Positions 1-10,429 of a DNA stretch of 64,000 nucleotides are shown here, piece after piece. The DNA comes from Boswellia sacra (taxonomy: Eukaryota > Streptophyta > Magnoliopsida > Sapindales > Burseraceae): NCBI GenBank assembly GCA_013180625.2, contig SNVD02005007.1, positions 62,001-126,000 of the forward strand, in the 5' to 3' direction. Numbering within the stretch: position 1 is the first letter of the stretch; the number at the start of each line of letters is the position of its first letter. Position numbers and translations under genes: made by a program. The notes under the pieces are model-generated. The model was not told the DNA's origin. It saw only the letters and a program-made list of their open reading frames with translations, and did not search any database.

Positions 1-833
1 GTCTGAAAATCGTGCATCAACAAGGATATTAGAAGAAAATCAAGCAGATGAACAATACCAATTCGAAAAAGTGAAAATCAAGTCCAAAGGGAAAAAAAAA
101 ATCAAATCGAAATCAAGCCCTAACAGGCACAAGCGTGCATTACCAAAAACAAATAATAAAGAATAAAAGCCTTAGAGAAACATGCTTTACCAAAACAAAT
201 AAGAAATAAAAGTGATCCTTCGTCTAGATTCAACCAATTGAACCATATAGGGGCAGTTGTATAGGTTTGTTAATTAAAAAAAAAAAAAAATTTTTAATCC
301 AAGAAATAACTTATCCTTCAAACCTAGAATAATTTTTTCTCTTTTTTTTTTAATTAAAGAATTGTTGAAGACAATAAAGATTCATTCTTGTTTACTAAGA
401 TGAGCTCCTTTTTTCTGATATTTATACCGGATTTGGTCAATGGTCTAGAACAAATTAGTGAATCGTCGATTTTTTTTTTAAATTTCAAACGACCTTTAAA
501 TTATAATTATCTTTTATTTCAAATTCGATTTACATAAGAGTTCTCAAAATTTTTGTGGTTTTATATCGCTCAACAACAACCACTTTAACTCGTAATTCTA
601 GATTCATAAATCATCATCGGAGATTTTGACAAAAAAATGAAGAAAGAAAAAGGGACTTTGACAAAAAATTAAGAAAATAAAAGTGATGGTTCATCTAGAT
701 TCAGCCCATTGAGCTATATTGGGAGCATTGATACCGACCCGTTATCCTTCCACTGCCAGGAGCGGGAAGTGGTTGTTGCTCTGTGACGACCCTGACGCGG
801 TGCCCTCCATTTTAAGGACCGAGGCTTTGAAGG
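1..833. other. AT-rich intergenic DNA, no gene seen
   Basis: No convincing coding region, RNA gene or terminal repeat was found. The stretch is AT-rich with several homopolymer runs, such as poly-A near 275 and poly-T near 345 and 470. Confidence 0.6.
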
Positions 834-925
834 AGACACAAAAGCCCAACTATTGGCTTGGAAACGGGTAGACCAGTAGAATTACACTAGCTCCAACTCA
901 ACGAAGATGATCTTGAGTCCCATCA
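834..925 (+). repeat. dispersed repeat, copy 1 (partner at 9227-9313)
   Basis: About 90 bp that recurs with moderate identity at 9227-9313. Shared blocks include GGAGACACAA, TTGGCTTGGAA, GAATTACACTAGC and a final CAATGAAG-like block. The family is not recognised. The flanks of the two copies do not match, so this looks like a dispersed remnant and not a local duplication. Confidence 0.5.
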
Positions 926-1592
926 CTCATTGACCCATTTGCGTCATAAGCCCACATTACTTTGCTCGGCGACAGGGGTGGCCTTTTGGAATTCTTGTAT
1001 TTTAGGGTTAATTCCATTCCCTCAAAAGTTTTTTTTTTTCCAAAAAGATCATCTCTATGATATTGAAAATTACATTTTAACCTCTAAAATTCATATCTTG
1101 GGTCGTCATTGTCAATTAAAAGGTAAAATAGTAATACAATCTAATTTGAAAAAAATAAGATTAATAATTATTTTTAATAAATAATAAATTTTAATTAAAT
1201 TATCTTACCATCAACTCCCATCAACCTTCCATCATCTTCAATCTCTTTCATCTTCTGAATAATATTTCACAGTCAAAACCCAACAATGAATCTACAAATC
1301 TTCACTAAAATACATCTTCTCAATATGCCTTCATCACATCTTTCATCCACATATATTCATCAAATTCATCTTCATCTACAAACCCATCTCTCTCCCATTC
1401 TCTTTCTTTTTCCTTGACATGTCGGCTCTCCAGAAACCCAATCAAAACCCCATTACTCCTCAATCTTTCCTCCCTTAATCAAATCGGCCTTGTTAACAAC
1501 TTATTCCCTTCCCTCTGAGTCGACTCACCAACTCAAAGATCCTAAATCCACCGTGGCGATTTCTTCAAAATTGTCATGTCATGGGTTGATGT
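926..1592. other. intergenic DNA, nothing recognised
   Basis: AT-rich at first, then a pyrimidine-rich stretch around 1200-1480. I see no coding region I can support. Short open frames here lack any recognisable family feature. Confidence 0.5.
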
Positions 1593-1825
1593 GTTATGCA
1601 TGGGGGTGGCAAAAACCCGGGGCCGGGTTGGGGACCTCAGTCCCCGGCCCCGGCCCCGGGAGGGACTTTTGATCCCCTTCCCTCGAAAATTCCTCGGAAA
1701 TTCCATGGCTGGGGCCGGGGAATTTAATCCCGGGTCCGGGTATATTAATTCCATAGAATGATCCTCGAATTTTTTTAATTTTGTTTTTTTAAAATTGTAC
1801 TTATATTTGTTTTTGCGAGTACAAT

Positions 1826-1962
1826 TCACTTGCCATTTGCTTCAACCTGTAAATACAAGGCCATTATAGTTAAATATGATGCAAAAAGGCAAAAAAGCAA
1901 AGCAAAAACAAGCAACCTGTCAAAACGCTCGACAAAACTCGACGCGCTCGATATAGCTCGAC
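1826..1962 (-). pseudogene. captured 5' fragment of the MULE DUF1985/Ulp1 gene
   Basis: Read on the minus strand, this piece matches the DNA just upstream of and into the first recognised coding exon of the Ulp1-type genes at about 47600-47730 and 57410-57545. Shared features are a TCGAGC-rich stretch, the phrase GTTTTGACAG followed by TTGCTTG, then an intron-like tract ending in CAG and GGTTGAAGCAAATGG. It lies inside the hAT element and stops a few bases into the exon. A second, partial sense-strand piece of the same region is at about 2390-2455, so the two sit as an inverted pair. Confidence 0.75.
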
Positions 1963-2410
1963 ACGACTTGATATGTAAGTGTCGAGTATCATCCGACACG
2001 CGATATCTTCGAAAATAGACTGACATCGAGTGTCGATTGTGAATTTGACACGACGTGGAAGTGTCGAGTGTCAGATGATGCATCCGACACTCGATGTCTT
2101 CTAAAATAGATTGATATCAAGTGCCAGTTGTGAATCCGTTTTAGAAGACATCGAGTGTCAGATGCATCATCCGACACGACTCAGCATGTAAGTGTCGAGT
2201 GTCAGATGATGCATCCGACACTGGATGTCTTCTAAAATAGATTGATATCGAGTGTCGGTTGTGAATCCGACACGACTCGATATGTAAGTGTCGAGTGTCA
2301 AATTATGCATCCGACACTCGATGTCTTCTAAAATAGACTGATATCGAGTGTCGATGTGAATCCGACACTCGACACTTACATGTCAAGTTGTGTCGAGCCA
2401 TATCGAGCGC
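1930..2410. repeat. tandem repeats of about 100 bp built on TCGAGTGTCGGA
   Basis: Four or so imperfect copies share the phrases ATCCGACACTCGATGTCTTC, AAAATAGA(C/T)TGATATCGAG and GTAAGTGTCGAGTGTCAGA. Unit length varies. The motif and its complement alternate, giving local palindromes. The same core motif occurs in the MULE copies (3215-3560, 47285-47660, 56885-57440) and in an LTR at 62740-62965. Confidence 0.8.
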
Positions 2411-2814
2411 GTCGAGTTTTGTTGAGCTTTTTGGTGGGTTGCTTTTTAGCTTCGTTTTTATATTTATTCTAGGTCGGGGCCGGGCCGAGGAGCCTAGTCC
2501 CCGGCCCCTGCCCGCCCCCAGGCATTCCCCGGGATTCCTCTCCCCGTCCCCGGCCAATCTCCCCGAAAATCCGGTCGATTCTCCGACCCGGTATTGCCAA
2601 GGAATCCGGGTACCCGACCCTCCCAGGTAATTTTGCCATCCCTAGTTATGCAATTGCTGAGCTGTTCAATTTATAATGGGTTTTCTTTGTTGCTACGTAG
2701 TTGGCAATATGGGTTATTTTTACTATTGGTTGTCTATGGGTTTTCGTGGATTTTGCAAGTTATAGTGGTTTTTAATATAGTTTTAGTACTGGGTGCAACA
2801 ACCGCGTTGGTTCA

Positions 2815-2885
2815 CTGTTCATGCGATGGTATGCCTATTAGCTGGGTCAGGCGACTTGGTTTTGACGATGTTAAAGGTTACTTTT
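2815..2885 (+). repeat. local tandem duplication, unit 1, left part
   Basis: This part plus 3721-3890 matches 3895-4085, for example GTATGCCTATTA, GGC(G)(A)CTTGGTTTT and GATGTTAAAGGT. The first unit is interrupted by the MULE at 2886-3720 and the second is not. The duplicated sequence itself belongs to no family I recognise. Confidence 0.7.
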
Positions 2886-3720
2886 TGGGAAAATTGAAAA
2901 AAAAGTATAAATTAAGGGGTCTCATTGAAAAATAAGTCACTTCCATAAACTTTTGATGTAGTAGACCTTTTTTCTCATAAATTACCTCATTACCTTTCTT
3001 CCTATATTTTCCCGCATTCTCTATCTTCTTCTCTCTTCTTCATCCTTTCTGTCTCTCTGTAATTCTAATATCTCTCTCATCTTCTTCTCTCTTCTTCCTA
3101 TATTTTCTCGCATTTTCTCCCTCTTATTCATCATCAAATATATTTATCAACTCAAGTTTTAAAACGAGAAGAAATAAGGTAAGAAAGAAACAAATAACGG
3201 TTTGGGAATCCGATAGCATGAAATCTGACACTCGACAGCATGAAAATCCGACACTCGACAACATGATGGCCGACACTCGACAGCATGATAGCCGACACTC
3301 GACGGTATGGAATCTAACACTCAACAATATAAAATCCGACATTTGACAGAATCCGATACTTAATAACATGAAATCCGACACTCGAAGGCATGAAAGCTGA
3401 CACTCAACGATTTGGAATCTAACACTCAACAGTATAAAATCCGACACTCGACGGAATCTGACACTTGACAACATGAAATCCGACACTCGAAAGCATGAAA
3501 TCCGACACTCGACGGCATAGAATCCGACACTCGACAGCATGAAATCGACACTTTATGGCATGAATTGACGGAACCCTTGTTTATTTTTCTTTCTTTTTTC
3601 TTTTCAATTATTAAGGGTATTTTGGTCATTTTTTGAGGAAAGTGTCTATGACATGAAAATTTCTCATGATGTGTCTAATTTTCACTATAGGCCCCTGATT
3701 CTGTCTATTTTTTCAATTTT
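2886..3720. mobile_element. short MULE deletion derivative (MULE-C)
   Basis: The left end (about 2886-2995) and the reverse complement of the right end (about 3610-3720) are diverged copies of the long terminal inverted repeat also seen at 56281-56395 and 54340-54448. Shared phrases are GAAAATTGAAAAAA at the tip and, at the right end, the block reading GACACTTTCTTCA-like then AATGACTAAAATGCCC. The core is a tandem array of a CGACACTCGA motif with no transposase. Likely 9-bp target duplications (TTACTTTTT and TCACTTTTG) fit the uninterrupted paralogous site near 3955, which reads TCATTTTTG. Confidence 0.75.
3215..3560. repeat. minisatellite of about 22 bp with core CCGACACTCGA
   Basis: Roughly fifteen imperfect copies of a unit like ATCCGACACTCGACAGCATG. 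Variation is mostly single substitutions, with units of about 22-24 bp. The long minus-strand open frames here are a by-product of the repeat. The array fills the centre of MULE-C. Confidence 0.85.
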
Positions 3721-4085
3721 TCCTCACTTTTGTTGCTATCAACGATGAGTTGGATGGTAGACAGATGTGGATTGTCGTGGCAGTGGTAATGTGGAGGATT
3801 ATTCCTCTTTTGTTTGCTAGAGCCTATTTTTAAAATAAATTAGAAGGGGTAGAAAGTGCGTTTATTGAGGAACCTTGACCTCTTGAGTCTTGACACTGAG
3901 TTCTAGTATGCCTATTACCTACGTTAGGCCGCTTGGTTTTTGATGATGTTAAAGGTCATTTTTGTTACTATTAGTGATAAGCCAGATGGCAGATAGATGT
4001 GGATTACCTTGAAAATTTATTTGTTGTTTGAAAGGGTGGAAAGCAAGCGTACGGAGAAACCTTGACCTCATAAGATTGAGTTAAC
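3721..4085 (+). repeat. local tandem duplication: unit 1 right part, then unit 2
   Basis: 3721-3890 completes unit 1 after the MULE. Unit 2 runs from about 3895. Shared phrases are AGATGTGGATT, GGGT(A/G)GAAAG and AACCTTGACCTC. It provides an internal empty-site control for the MULE insertion. Confidence 0.65.
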
Positions 4086-4103
4086 TCAATTTCTACAATT
4101 GAA

Positions 4104-4340
4104 AGGGAAAAACTACGGTACAGTGGCTGTACCGGTACAGCTACTGTTCATGTGTGCAAAAATCGTAAATACGTTGTAAAAATCGTAAACGAATGAATAA
4201 AAGTTGTATGTAAAAAAGTGTACAAAAGTCGTAAATGGAAAATATGTAAAAGTCGTAAATACGATTTTTTTCAGTTGGATTACGATTTTTAAAAGTACAT
4301 TTATGATTTTTATACGCTACAGAACTGTAGCACGACTCCA
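4104..4340. mobile_element. fold-back MITE, eroded copy
   Basis: It begins with GTACAGTGGCTGTACCGG and then AGCTACTGTTC. The interior is rich in AAAAGTCGTAAA on one side and its complement on the other. The right end (ACAGAACTGTAGC) is a worn inverted copy. It belongs to the same family as the cleaner element at 9315-9544. No clear target duplication is visible. Confidence 0.6.
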
Positions 4341-5436
4341 ATTGAAAGCCTGAATTTTATTAACAATCAATTGACTTAAGTAGTCATCTAATAGAATATT
4401 TACAAATTCAAGATAAATCAAATTACCACTACGACTAGAAAATAAGGGAAAAAAAATTCCTTAAAGACTAGGAATCCATTATGCCAATAATGTAGAGTTG
4501 TAGTTGAAACCAACTCATATCATGAATGATCACATGCTCTATAAGATGCAAGTAACAACCATTAGTGAAATTTGATATAGTTCGGTGATTGTTGGTTCTA
4601 TTGATGCTTATGGTTGAGTGAAGTTGACATTGTTAGGGTTTACAATGGGAAAGTGGTTTTGTGGTGGTAACATGATGCGAGTCTGTTTTGCAATTTTGGC
4701 TTCTTGGTAGGTTGAATGTGTCCTCGCTAGGATGAAGATAGGTTATAGATTGTCTGACTTGGTGATTGAAAGATAAGTTATGGATTGATGTAGGTATTGC
4801 AAATTGAGTTATTGAAGTAGATGAATAGTGATTTTTAATTTTTTTAGATGAATAGTGATTTTTAATTTTTTTAATTATATAATTAATTTATCCACCATGT
4901 ATATTATTTAATATTAACTAGTTTAATAAGGGTAATATAGGGATTTCATTATTTTAATATGGACAACTCAACTTTCTAGTTACTTTTAAGGGGTGAATTG
5001 CAATTCTGATATTACAGAGATGATCCTATGTTTTATTGAAATTAGATGTTTGGCATTGATATGAGATAATGCAAAGTTTAAAATGGTAATTGTTATCATA
5101 TTTTTTGAATGCTTTCTTATGACCTTGAAAATTTATTTGCTGTTGTCAAGTTTGCCATCAAAATTAGTAATCCGATTTTTACACTACTATATTCTTAATG
5201 TATTCCAGTTATGGAATTATTTCTTGTATTTCTTAACTGCTCGCCCTAGTTTTTAGTTTTATTATTATTTTTTTCTTCAACGTTATTACACCTTAAAAAG
5301 TAAAATTTCTTTGCACTTTGACCCTTGATATTACAAGACCATAAACTTGTGGATTTTTTTATTTTCAAGTAATTACTTCTTCAATGTTTGAATTGAAAAG
5401 GTTAATTTTTATAAATTAATTAACTTGAGCACTCCG
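4341..5436. other. intergenic DNA, nothing recognised
   Basis: AT-rich, many stops in all frames. A short direct repeat of about 30 bp (AGATGAATAGTGATTTTTAA) lies at 4818-4870. No gene or element ends were recognised. Confidence 0.5.
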
Positions 5437-5448
5437 TAACCTTTATAC

Positions 5449-5604
5449 TTTTTTTTTTTGGGATAAGTGTGACATGTCCCAACCCCACAACCCGGTAGTC
5501 AAGGAAGGGTGGAAAATTAACGTCCACCAAAAGGGTTCGAAACCTGAGACCTCGATGTAGCCAAATACCAAACCCTAAGCCTAATACCATCTAGGCTACC
5601 CCCA
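5449..5604 (-). mobile_element. tRNA-derived SINE (156 bp) with 12-bp target duplication
   Basis: Read on the minus strand, the element starts GGGGGTAGCCTAGATGG, which contains a polymerase III A-box (5586-5598). It continues to a B-box-like GGTTTCGAACC (5534-5544) and ends in a run of A (poly-T at 5449-5459 on the plus strand). An identical 12-bp sequence, TAACCTTTATAC, flanks it at 5437-5448 and 5605-5616. This size, the internal promoter, the A tail and the long target duplication are the standard picture of a SINE moved by LINE machinery. Confidence 0.85.
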
Positions 5605-6004
5605 TAACCTTTATACCATAAATCTTATTAACTATAATGTACCTTAAGACACATTTAAATATCATGAAATTTTTGTATAGTTTTGTTATAAAATTTACTT
5701 GATAATGTATTTAGTGAATAAAAATTATCAAAAAACTAATTCATTAATTAAAAATCATAGAATATAATGTCAAACTAAATTTTATAAGACAACTACAATC
5801 TTTGAAGGATATTATATATTCTTTAAAGTGCTAATGGTACTCCAGGCTTTGAGAGAAATCTAGAGCTTCAAGTTAGAAATTATAGTCGACAATCTTATTA
5901 TTATCTACTCATTAATATCCAATGGATTCTAACATCTTGAGACATACATACGTACTACACATCCCGAACTTCATATTCGGCCAGGAAAGCTAATTTTAAT
6001 TGAA

Positions 6005-6815
6005 TTTGCATGCTTCTTTCTATTTAGGTCAACCATGCTTTGTTTTCATTCATCCACTGTATGTGGTTCAAAATTACCATTAATAATCTTAGTGGCTACT
6101 ACAAATGATAATATGTCATTGACGATCATTTCATCACGATTTCACAGTTCTTTAGTATAAGAATAATTTATAAAATTGCTTCATGTCTAAACACTTGTCA
6201 CTATTTAGGGGCTTCATTTCTAAGTATTTGTATCTCTTTAGGGACTAGCACCTCTTCAGCCACTTTTGTCTCTTATGGAACATTTATCTTTTAAGGGGAT
6301 AAATTAGAGAAAGTGGAATCTTTAGCTTGATCATTAATCTAATTAGACTATCATTAGTTACCCTTCATTTTTGAGGGATTATATCTAGCAAGAACTCATA
6401 AGGGAAATCAAACAGAAATTCAAAATATCCCTATCCTACATCATTATCTTTTGATCCAAGTGGTTTACCACGCTTCTGGCCTATAACAGATTTATTATTT
6501 CTTGTTTCATGTGGGATTATTCTACAGGGGCCTTGGTTTTTTCTGGTGTATTAGCAACATATATATTTGAAGCTTCGCTATGTTAGCTGCATTAGTAAAA
6601 ACATCTGGCATCTGATTAGTAACATTTTAAAAATTATCCTTCACACTACATTTTCACATTGAAGTATGTGAGTATCGAGATAACAAAATGTTTTTACACT
6701 CCAAGAAATTTTTTTTTTTTTACTTCAGCAGATATAGCCTAATTCTAGGGGGCATTTTCTTTTCCCTTAATCATAGCAAAACTATCTCATCAAAATAACA
6801 ATAATGTACTTTTAA
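6005..6815 (-). pseudogene. truncated Copia fragment, same family as Copia-1
   Basis: The stretch aligns over its length with 23680-24395 inside Copia-1. Examples are CATGCTT then CATTCATCCACTG, TGTGGTTCAAAATTA, AGTGGCTA then GCAAATGA-like text, and GTGGAATCTTTAGCTTGATC. That part of Copia-1 is the variable linker between integrase and reverse transcriptase. Coding potential is on the minus strand but is broken by many stops and indels. No LTR is attached, so both ends are lost. Confidence 0.8.
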
Positions 6816-7046
6816 TGTCCATACCTTGGCCATTTTCATCAACACACAAATATTTAAAATTTTCATCTCAATCTACAAAGAAATATGAGTCATCAAAACT
6901 TATAGGATCCATCGAGTCACTAACAACGTATCCTCACAATCCTTTTAGGATTTAAACAGTACTCCCTTTACTTTATTTATTCCACTTTTGATGGATTGAT
7001 TTAAAGTTATTTGAATAACCACTTTGATGCCATTAAACATAGCTAC

Positions 7047-7070
7047 ATTTATTATTATTATTATTATTAT

Positions 7071-7105
<35 letters not shown>

Positions 7106-7106
7106 T
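7047..7106. repeat. ATT/ACT trinucleotide microsatellite
   Basis: About eight ATT units pass directly into about eleven ACT units. It explains the poly-valine/isoleucine minus-strand frame here. Confidence 0.95.
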
Positions 7107-7261
7107 GGTTGTTAAAATTAGAATCAATCAACTCCAAATTAATAAAGGTAGGATGATAAAAAAAAAGTGTATCTCAAGCACAAGATAGGTTAATTCCATC
7201 TAGTTAGGACATCTTGTCTCAAGCTTTTCTTACTACCCATTATTCCAACTTGTGTAACACA

Positions 7262-8175
7262 ATCTTAGAATTTTTGTTTTCTTGATGGTGAACCTTTCAT
7301 ATATTTGATGGATTCCCTAATCTTCACAACCGATGCATCAATTTCTTTCAAACCATCTTGGACTATCAAGTTCAATATGTGAGCATAACAATGAACTTGA
7401 AGGAATTGACAATTCATCAAGAGTAGACCTCTAAAGTTCAATTGATTTTTCAAAATATCAACAAAACAATAATTGACAGAGGCATTACACAAAGTAATAG
7501 AAAACAACTTCTTCTCAATCCCCCACTCACCTAATAGTGTATTGATTTTATATGATAATGCAATACTAGTGTGTGGAGGGGACATATGATAAAAGTTCAA
7601 AATCTTTTTTTTCCAAATTCTGATCAAGAACAACAAAGTGGGCTATTAAAGAAAGGTAACTATCAGTATATAGAAGTCCACAAATCAAATGTCAAGCATA
7701 TCCCCCTTGGAATTGAATTTAGCAAGTTTTGAAGTTTAAACTTTTAACATCCTCAATACACTTGCTTTGGAAGCATTCTTACTAGGCAACTTGATATTAG
7801 GAGAAGTGTATTTATATTCAAATATAGTCCTAATGCCCTCATACTCAACAAAATTGATACGAAAATCATGTTTAACAATTGCTTAAATCAATAAATCATG
7901 AAATATCTCAAAATCAAAATTTTTAGAACATAACGAGAGTGGCTTGAGATTGTGATTTTGACAAAAATAAGTGTTCTATATCATGATGTTGCTTCCTAGG
8001 ACAAGTTTCAACTTTCAAAGTGATTCAACATATTAACTTTCCCATGATGACTACTGCACTTATATTCCAATACACATAGCTTATATCAGGCACTCTTGTT
8101 TAGACCTTCAGTTCCAAGTGTATAACCTTAAACATGGTCCACGCATCTAATCTTAATATGTGTTTACTTTCCTCT
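7262..8175 (-). pseudogene. hAT transposase remnant (BED finger to central domain)
   Basis: On the minus strand, fragments in several frames read as a plant hAT (RICESLEEPER-like) transposase. A degraded BED-finger region (WTMFKVIHL, about 8150-8020) is followed by LTFDLWTS (about 7690), SLIAHFVVLD, then the longest clean part (7265-7636) with LLGEWGIEKKLFSITL, QVHCYAHILNLIVQDGL and VKIRESIKYMKGS. The order and wording match the catalytic middle of the family. Frameshifts and stops separate the pieces. The C-terminal dimerisation domain should lie below 7262 and is missing, probably lost where the Copia fragment and unknown DNA now sit. It could not make active transposase. Confidence 0.85.
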
Positions 8176-8830
8176 TTGTCTTGCAATTTTGTGCCCTCTT
8201 TTTATGTATCATTTGTCTCTGTAGCTTCATTTCTATTTGAAACATTAAAATAAAAAATTTTGAAGTTACATAAAGAAGAAAAAAAGTCAATTAATATAAA
8301 AAATTATTTACAATTCCAGTAACAAACTTTGAATGAAGTATAATTTGATTTTAAAAAAAGGAAAAAAATTATTCTTAATAGTATTAAATTAACATCTATT
8401 GACATATTCAAAAGTATATTGTTTGATATGATATTTAAATCTTTTAATCAATACACTTCAAAATACAAATTAAATTATCTACTAGCCTACGAATTAAAAA
8501 AAAAATAATTAAAAGTAAACAATACAAGAGCACATGGAGTACTAGATTAGGTATTAACATTGCAAACTCATAAATAAGGTACAATAGGCTACAAATAAAG
8601 CCTATAAGTCTAATCAATTTTTCAATAAAAAAAGTAAAATATATGATAAAGTTATGCAAACTATATTGTTAGAATATTTACTACAAATTACAAACAAGAT
8701 GAAATGTTACATGTATTATACTTTATTTAACTGTTTAACAATTGAGATATTGTTTTCTAAGGATATGAATTGTTAAAGAATAAAAGAAATTAGTAATAAG
8801 AGAGCATTAAAACAAGAACAGAGGGAACTC
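8176..8830. other. AT-rich DNA, probably 5' part of the decayed hAT element
   Basis: There is no coding support. It lies between the transposase remnant and a hAT-like terminus at 9177, so it is inferred to be the untranslated upstream part of the same element. Confidence 0.35.
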
Positions 8831-9177
8831 AAGGCTGTATCGTGTGGTTTTTGCGGTTAAACAAATAACTAAGTTGAGTTGTATAACTGTAGTAGAATAA
8901 TTTTAATGAGGTTAAACATAGTTATAAATTAGTATTTGTAATAATTTATTATATCTTTTATATATCATAAATAAATTTACTAAATTATATTTTATATAAC
9001 GGGTTAAATATGTAAAATGGGTTTTTATATGATAAACCTAACTATGGTTTAATATCAAATGGGTTTCATCGTGTTAACTCATTAACAGTTTAATTCGATA
9101 ATATTATATTGAAATCATGTTTTTATCAAATGGGCTCGTATTATGTTAACAGATCGTAGAAAATTTTGCCAGGCCTA
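8831..9177 (-). mobile_element. hAT-like terminal region
   Basis: The end reads TTTTGCCAGGCCTA, whose complement TAGGCCTGGCAAAA resembles the termini of the hAT elements at 1601 and 34867. Inside are the GTGTTAAC and ATTAACAG repeats common in hAT subterminal DNA. The matching left end was not found, so the target duplication cannot be tested. Confidence 0.5.
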
Positions 9178-9226
9178 ACCCAAGTTCACCTCCTTTGCTT
9201 TACGTACCAATGGGCATTAGCTTTCT

Positions 9227-9313
9227 CAGGAGACACAATGCCCAAAACTTGGCTTGGAACGAGCAGGCCAGCTGTGAATTACACTAGCCCTAATTCAATG
9301 AAGGTGAGCCCCT
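9227..9313 (+). repeat. dispersed repeat, copy 2 (partner at 834-925)
   Basis: See 834-925. The fold-back MITE at 9315 begins directly after this copy, so the MITE may have inserted into its end. Confidence 0.5.
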
Positions 9314-9314
9314 A

Positions 9315-9544
9315 GTACATTAGCTGTACCCATATAGCTACTATTTATTTTGTATAAAAGTCGTAAATGGATATATAAAAGCCGTAAACGAGTAAATAAA
9401 AGTTGTAAATATAATTTTTATTTACAACTTTTGTATACTCATTTACAACTTTACAACTTTTATGTACTCATTTATAACTTTTATACATTTGTTTACGATT
9501 TTTATATAAAATAAATAGTGGCTGTATGGGTATAGCTATTGTAC
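9315..9544. mobile_element. fold-back MITE (230 bp)
   Basis: The left arm starts GTACATTAGCTGTACCCAT and the right arm, complemented, starts GTACAATAGCTATACCCAT. The inverted match continues for more than 40 bp (CTACTATTTATTTTRTATAA, then AAARTCG). The centre is made of GTAAATG/CATTTAC-type complementary pieces, so the whole element can fold on itself. It encodes nothing. It is related to 4104-4340. Confidence 0.8.
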
Positions 9545-10250
9545 CCAAGCCATTTCAGCAGCCTTGGGCATCTTTCGCCGTTTTTAAAGTCCTTCCTTTG
9601 AGGCTTATTGACTTTATGATCAACACCATTGGACTTCTTGCTAAACTTTTTATTACTTTATTTTAATCAATATTCTAATATTTACAAAATATTAATTAAT
9701 TTATTTAAAATATTGTTTATTACTTTATTATAACAAAAAAAATATTAACAAAGATTTGATATTTTTAATCTAAATTTGAATTAGTTTTTAAATTAAATAA
9801 AATTAATTTATATTTATATTTTGAGTTTTCTTCATTACTATATATAATTGAATCCAGTCTTATAATACTCCAAATATAAGATAATCTATATATAGTTTAG
9901 TCTAGTCTAGTTTTGTCCCTAAAAAGTTTTCCCGTTAAGATTGAACTCCCAAACGTTGCCTAATAGTAACTTATAATTAAAAAAAAAATCAACCTTTAAT
10001 TAAGAAGTCATATTTTTCAAAATAATATATAGCGCATTGCATTTAATTCGGAAAAAAAATCCAATAGAAACAATATAAATTCCCTAGCAATGCCTTGTTA
10101 GAGAGATATTAACCAATTAGGTGAAAAATTAAACTATCATAGATAAGTTATAGGTGTAGTGTTACCATAAAAAAATATAAATTGATGCAAAAAAATGTTT
10201 TAATAATTTGATCTTTATTTAAAATAAATATGAGTTTATTTTAGAGATTT
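9545..10250. other. AT-rich intergenic DNA
   Basis: No gene, repeat family or element end recognised. Very AT-rich between 9650 and 10250. Confidence 0.5.
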
Positions 10251-10429
10251 TATTTGACCCCTAAGGTTAGGCCTAATTCTCGTTTCATCCCTATGTTATC
10301 AGAAATATATATTTGCCTTATGAGGTTCACCGTCAATGTTTAACTGGGGAAGGGCAAATTCATAATCTGAGATTGCAAAGAATTTAAAATTCAAAAAAAA
10401 AAAAAAAATCAATGGTGCCATGAGTCTTA

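Larger units (their letters stand above)
1601..2644. mobile_element. hAT-type non-autonomous DNA transposon (1,044 bp)
   Basis: The left end reads TGGGGGTGGCAAAA and the right end, reverse-complemented, reads TAGGGATGGCAAAA. These match at 12 of 14 positions and form the terminal inverted repeat. The element is flanked by a perfect 8-bp duplication, GTTATGCA, at 1593-1600 and 2645-2652. Eight-base target duplications are the mark of hAT elements. GC-rich subterminal regions (1615-1740 and 2465-2625) enclose a core with TCGAGTGTCGG-type repeats. No transposase is encoded, so it must depend on another element. The boundaries are seen directly; the superfamily follows from the duplication length and end sequence. 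Confidence 0.9.

Noticed and set aside
930..1184. 84-codon plus-strand frame
   Set aside because: Low-complexity AT-rich sequence with a poly-T run giving phenylalanines; no domain recognised.
3215..3560. CRISPR-like look of regularly spaced short repeats
   Set aside because: Spacers are not unique, unit identity is low, the setting is a plant transposon, and no cas genes exist here.
3124..3629. Two long minus-strand open frames with repeated CRVSDFMLS-like text
   Set aside because: They are direct products of the 22-bp repeat array in MULE-C; no start context or family likeness.
6945..7127. Poly-valine/isoleucine minus frame
   Set aside because: It is the ATT/ACT microsatellite read in one frame.
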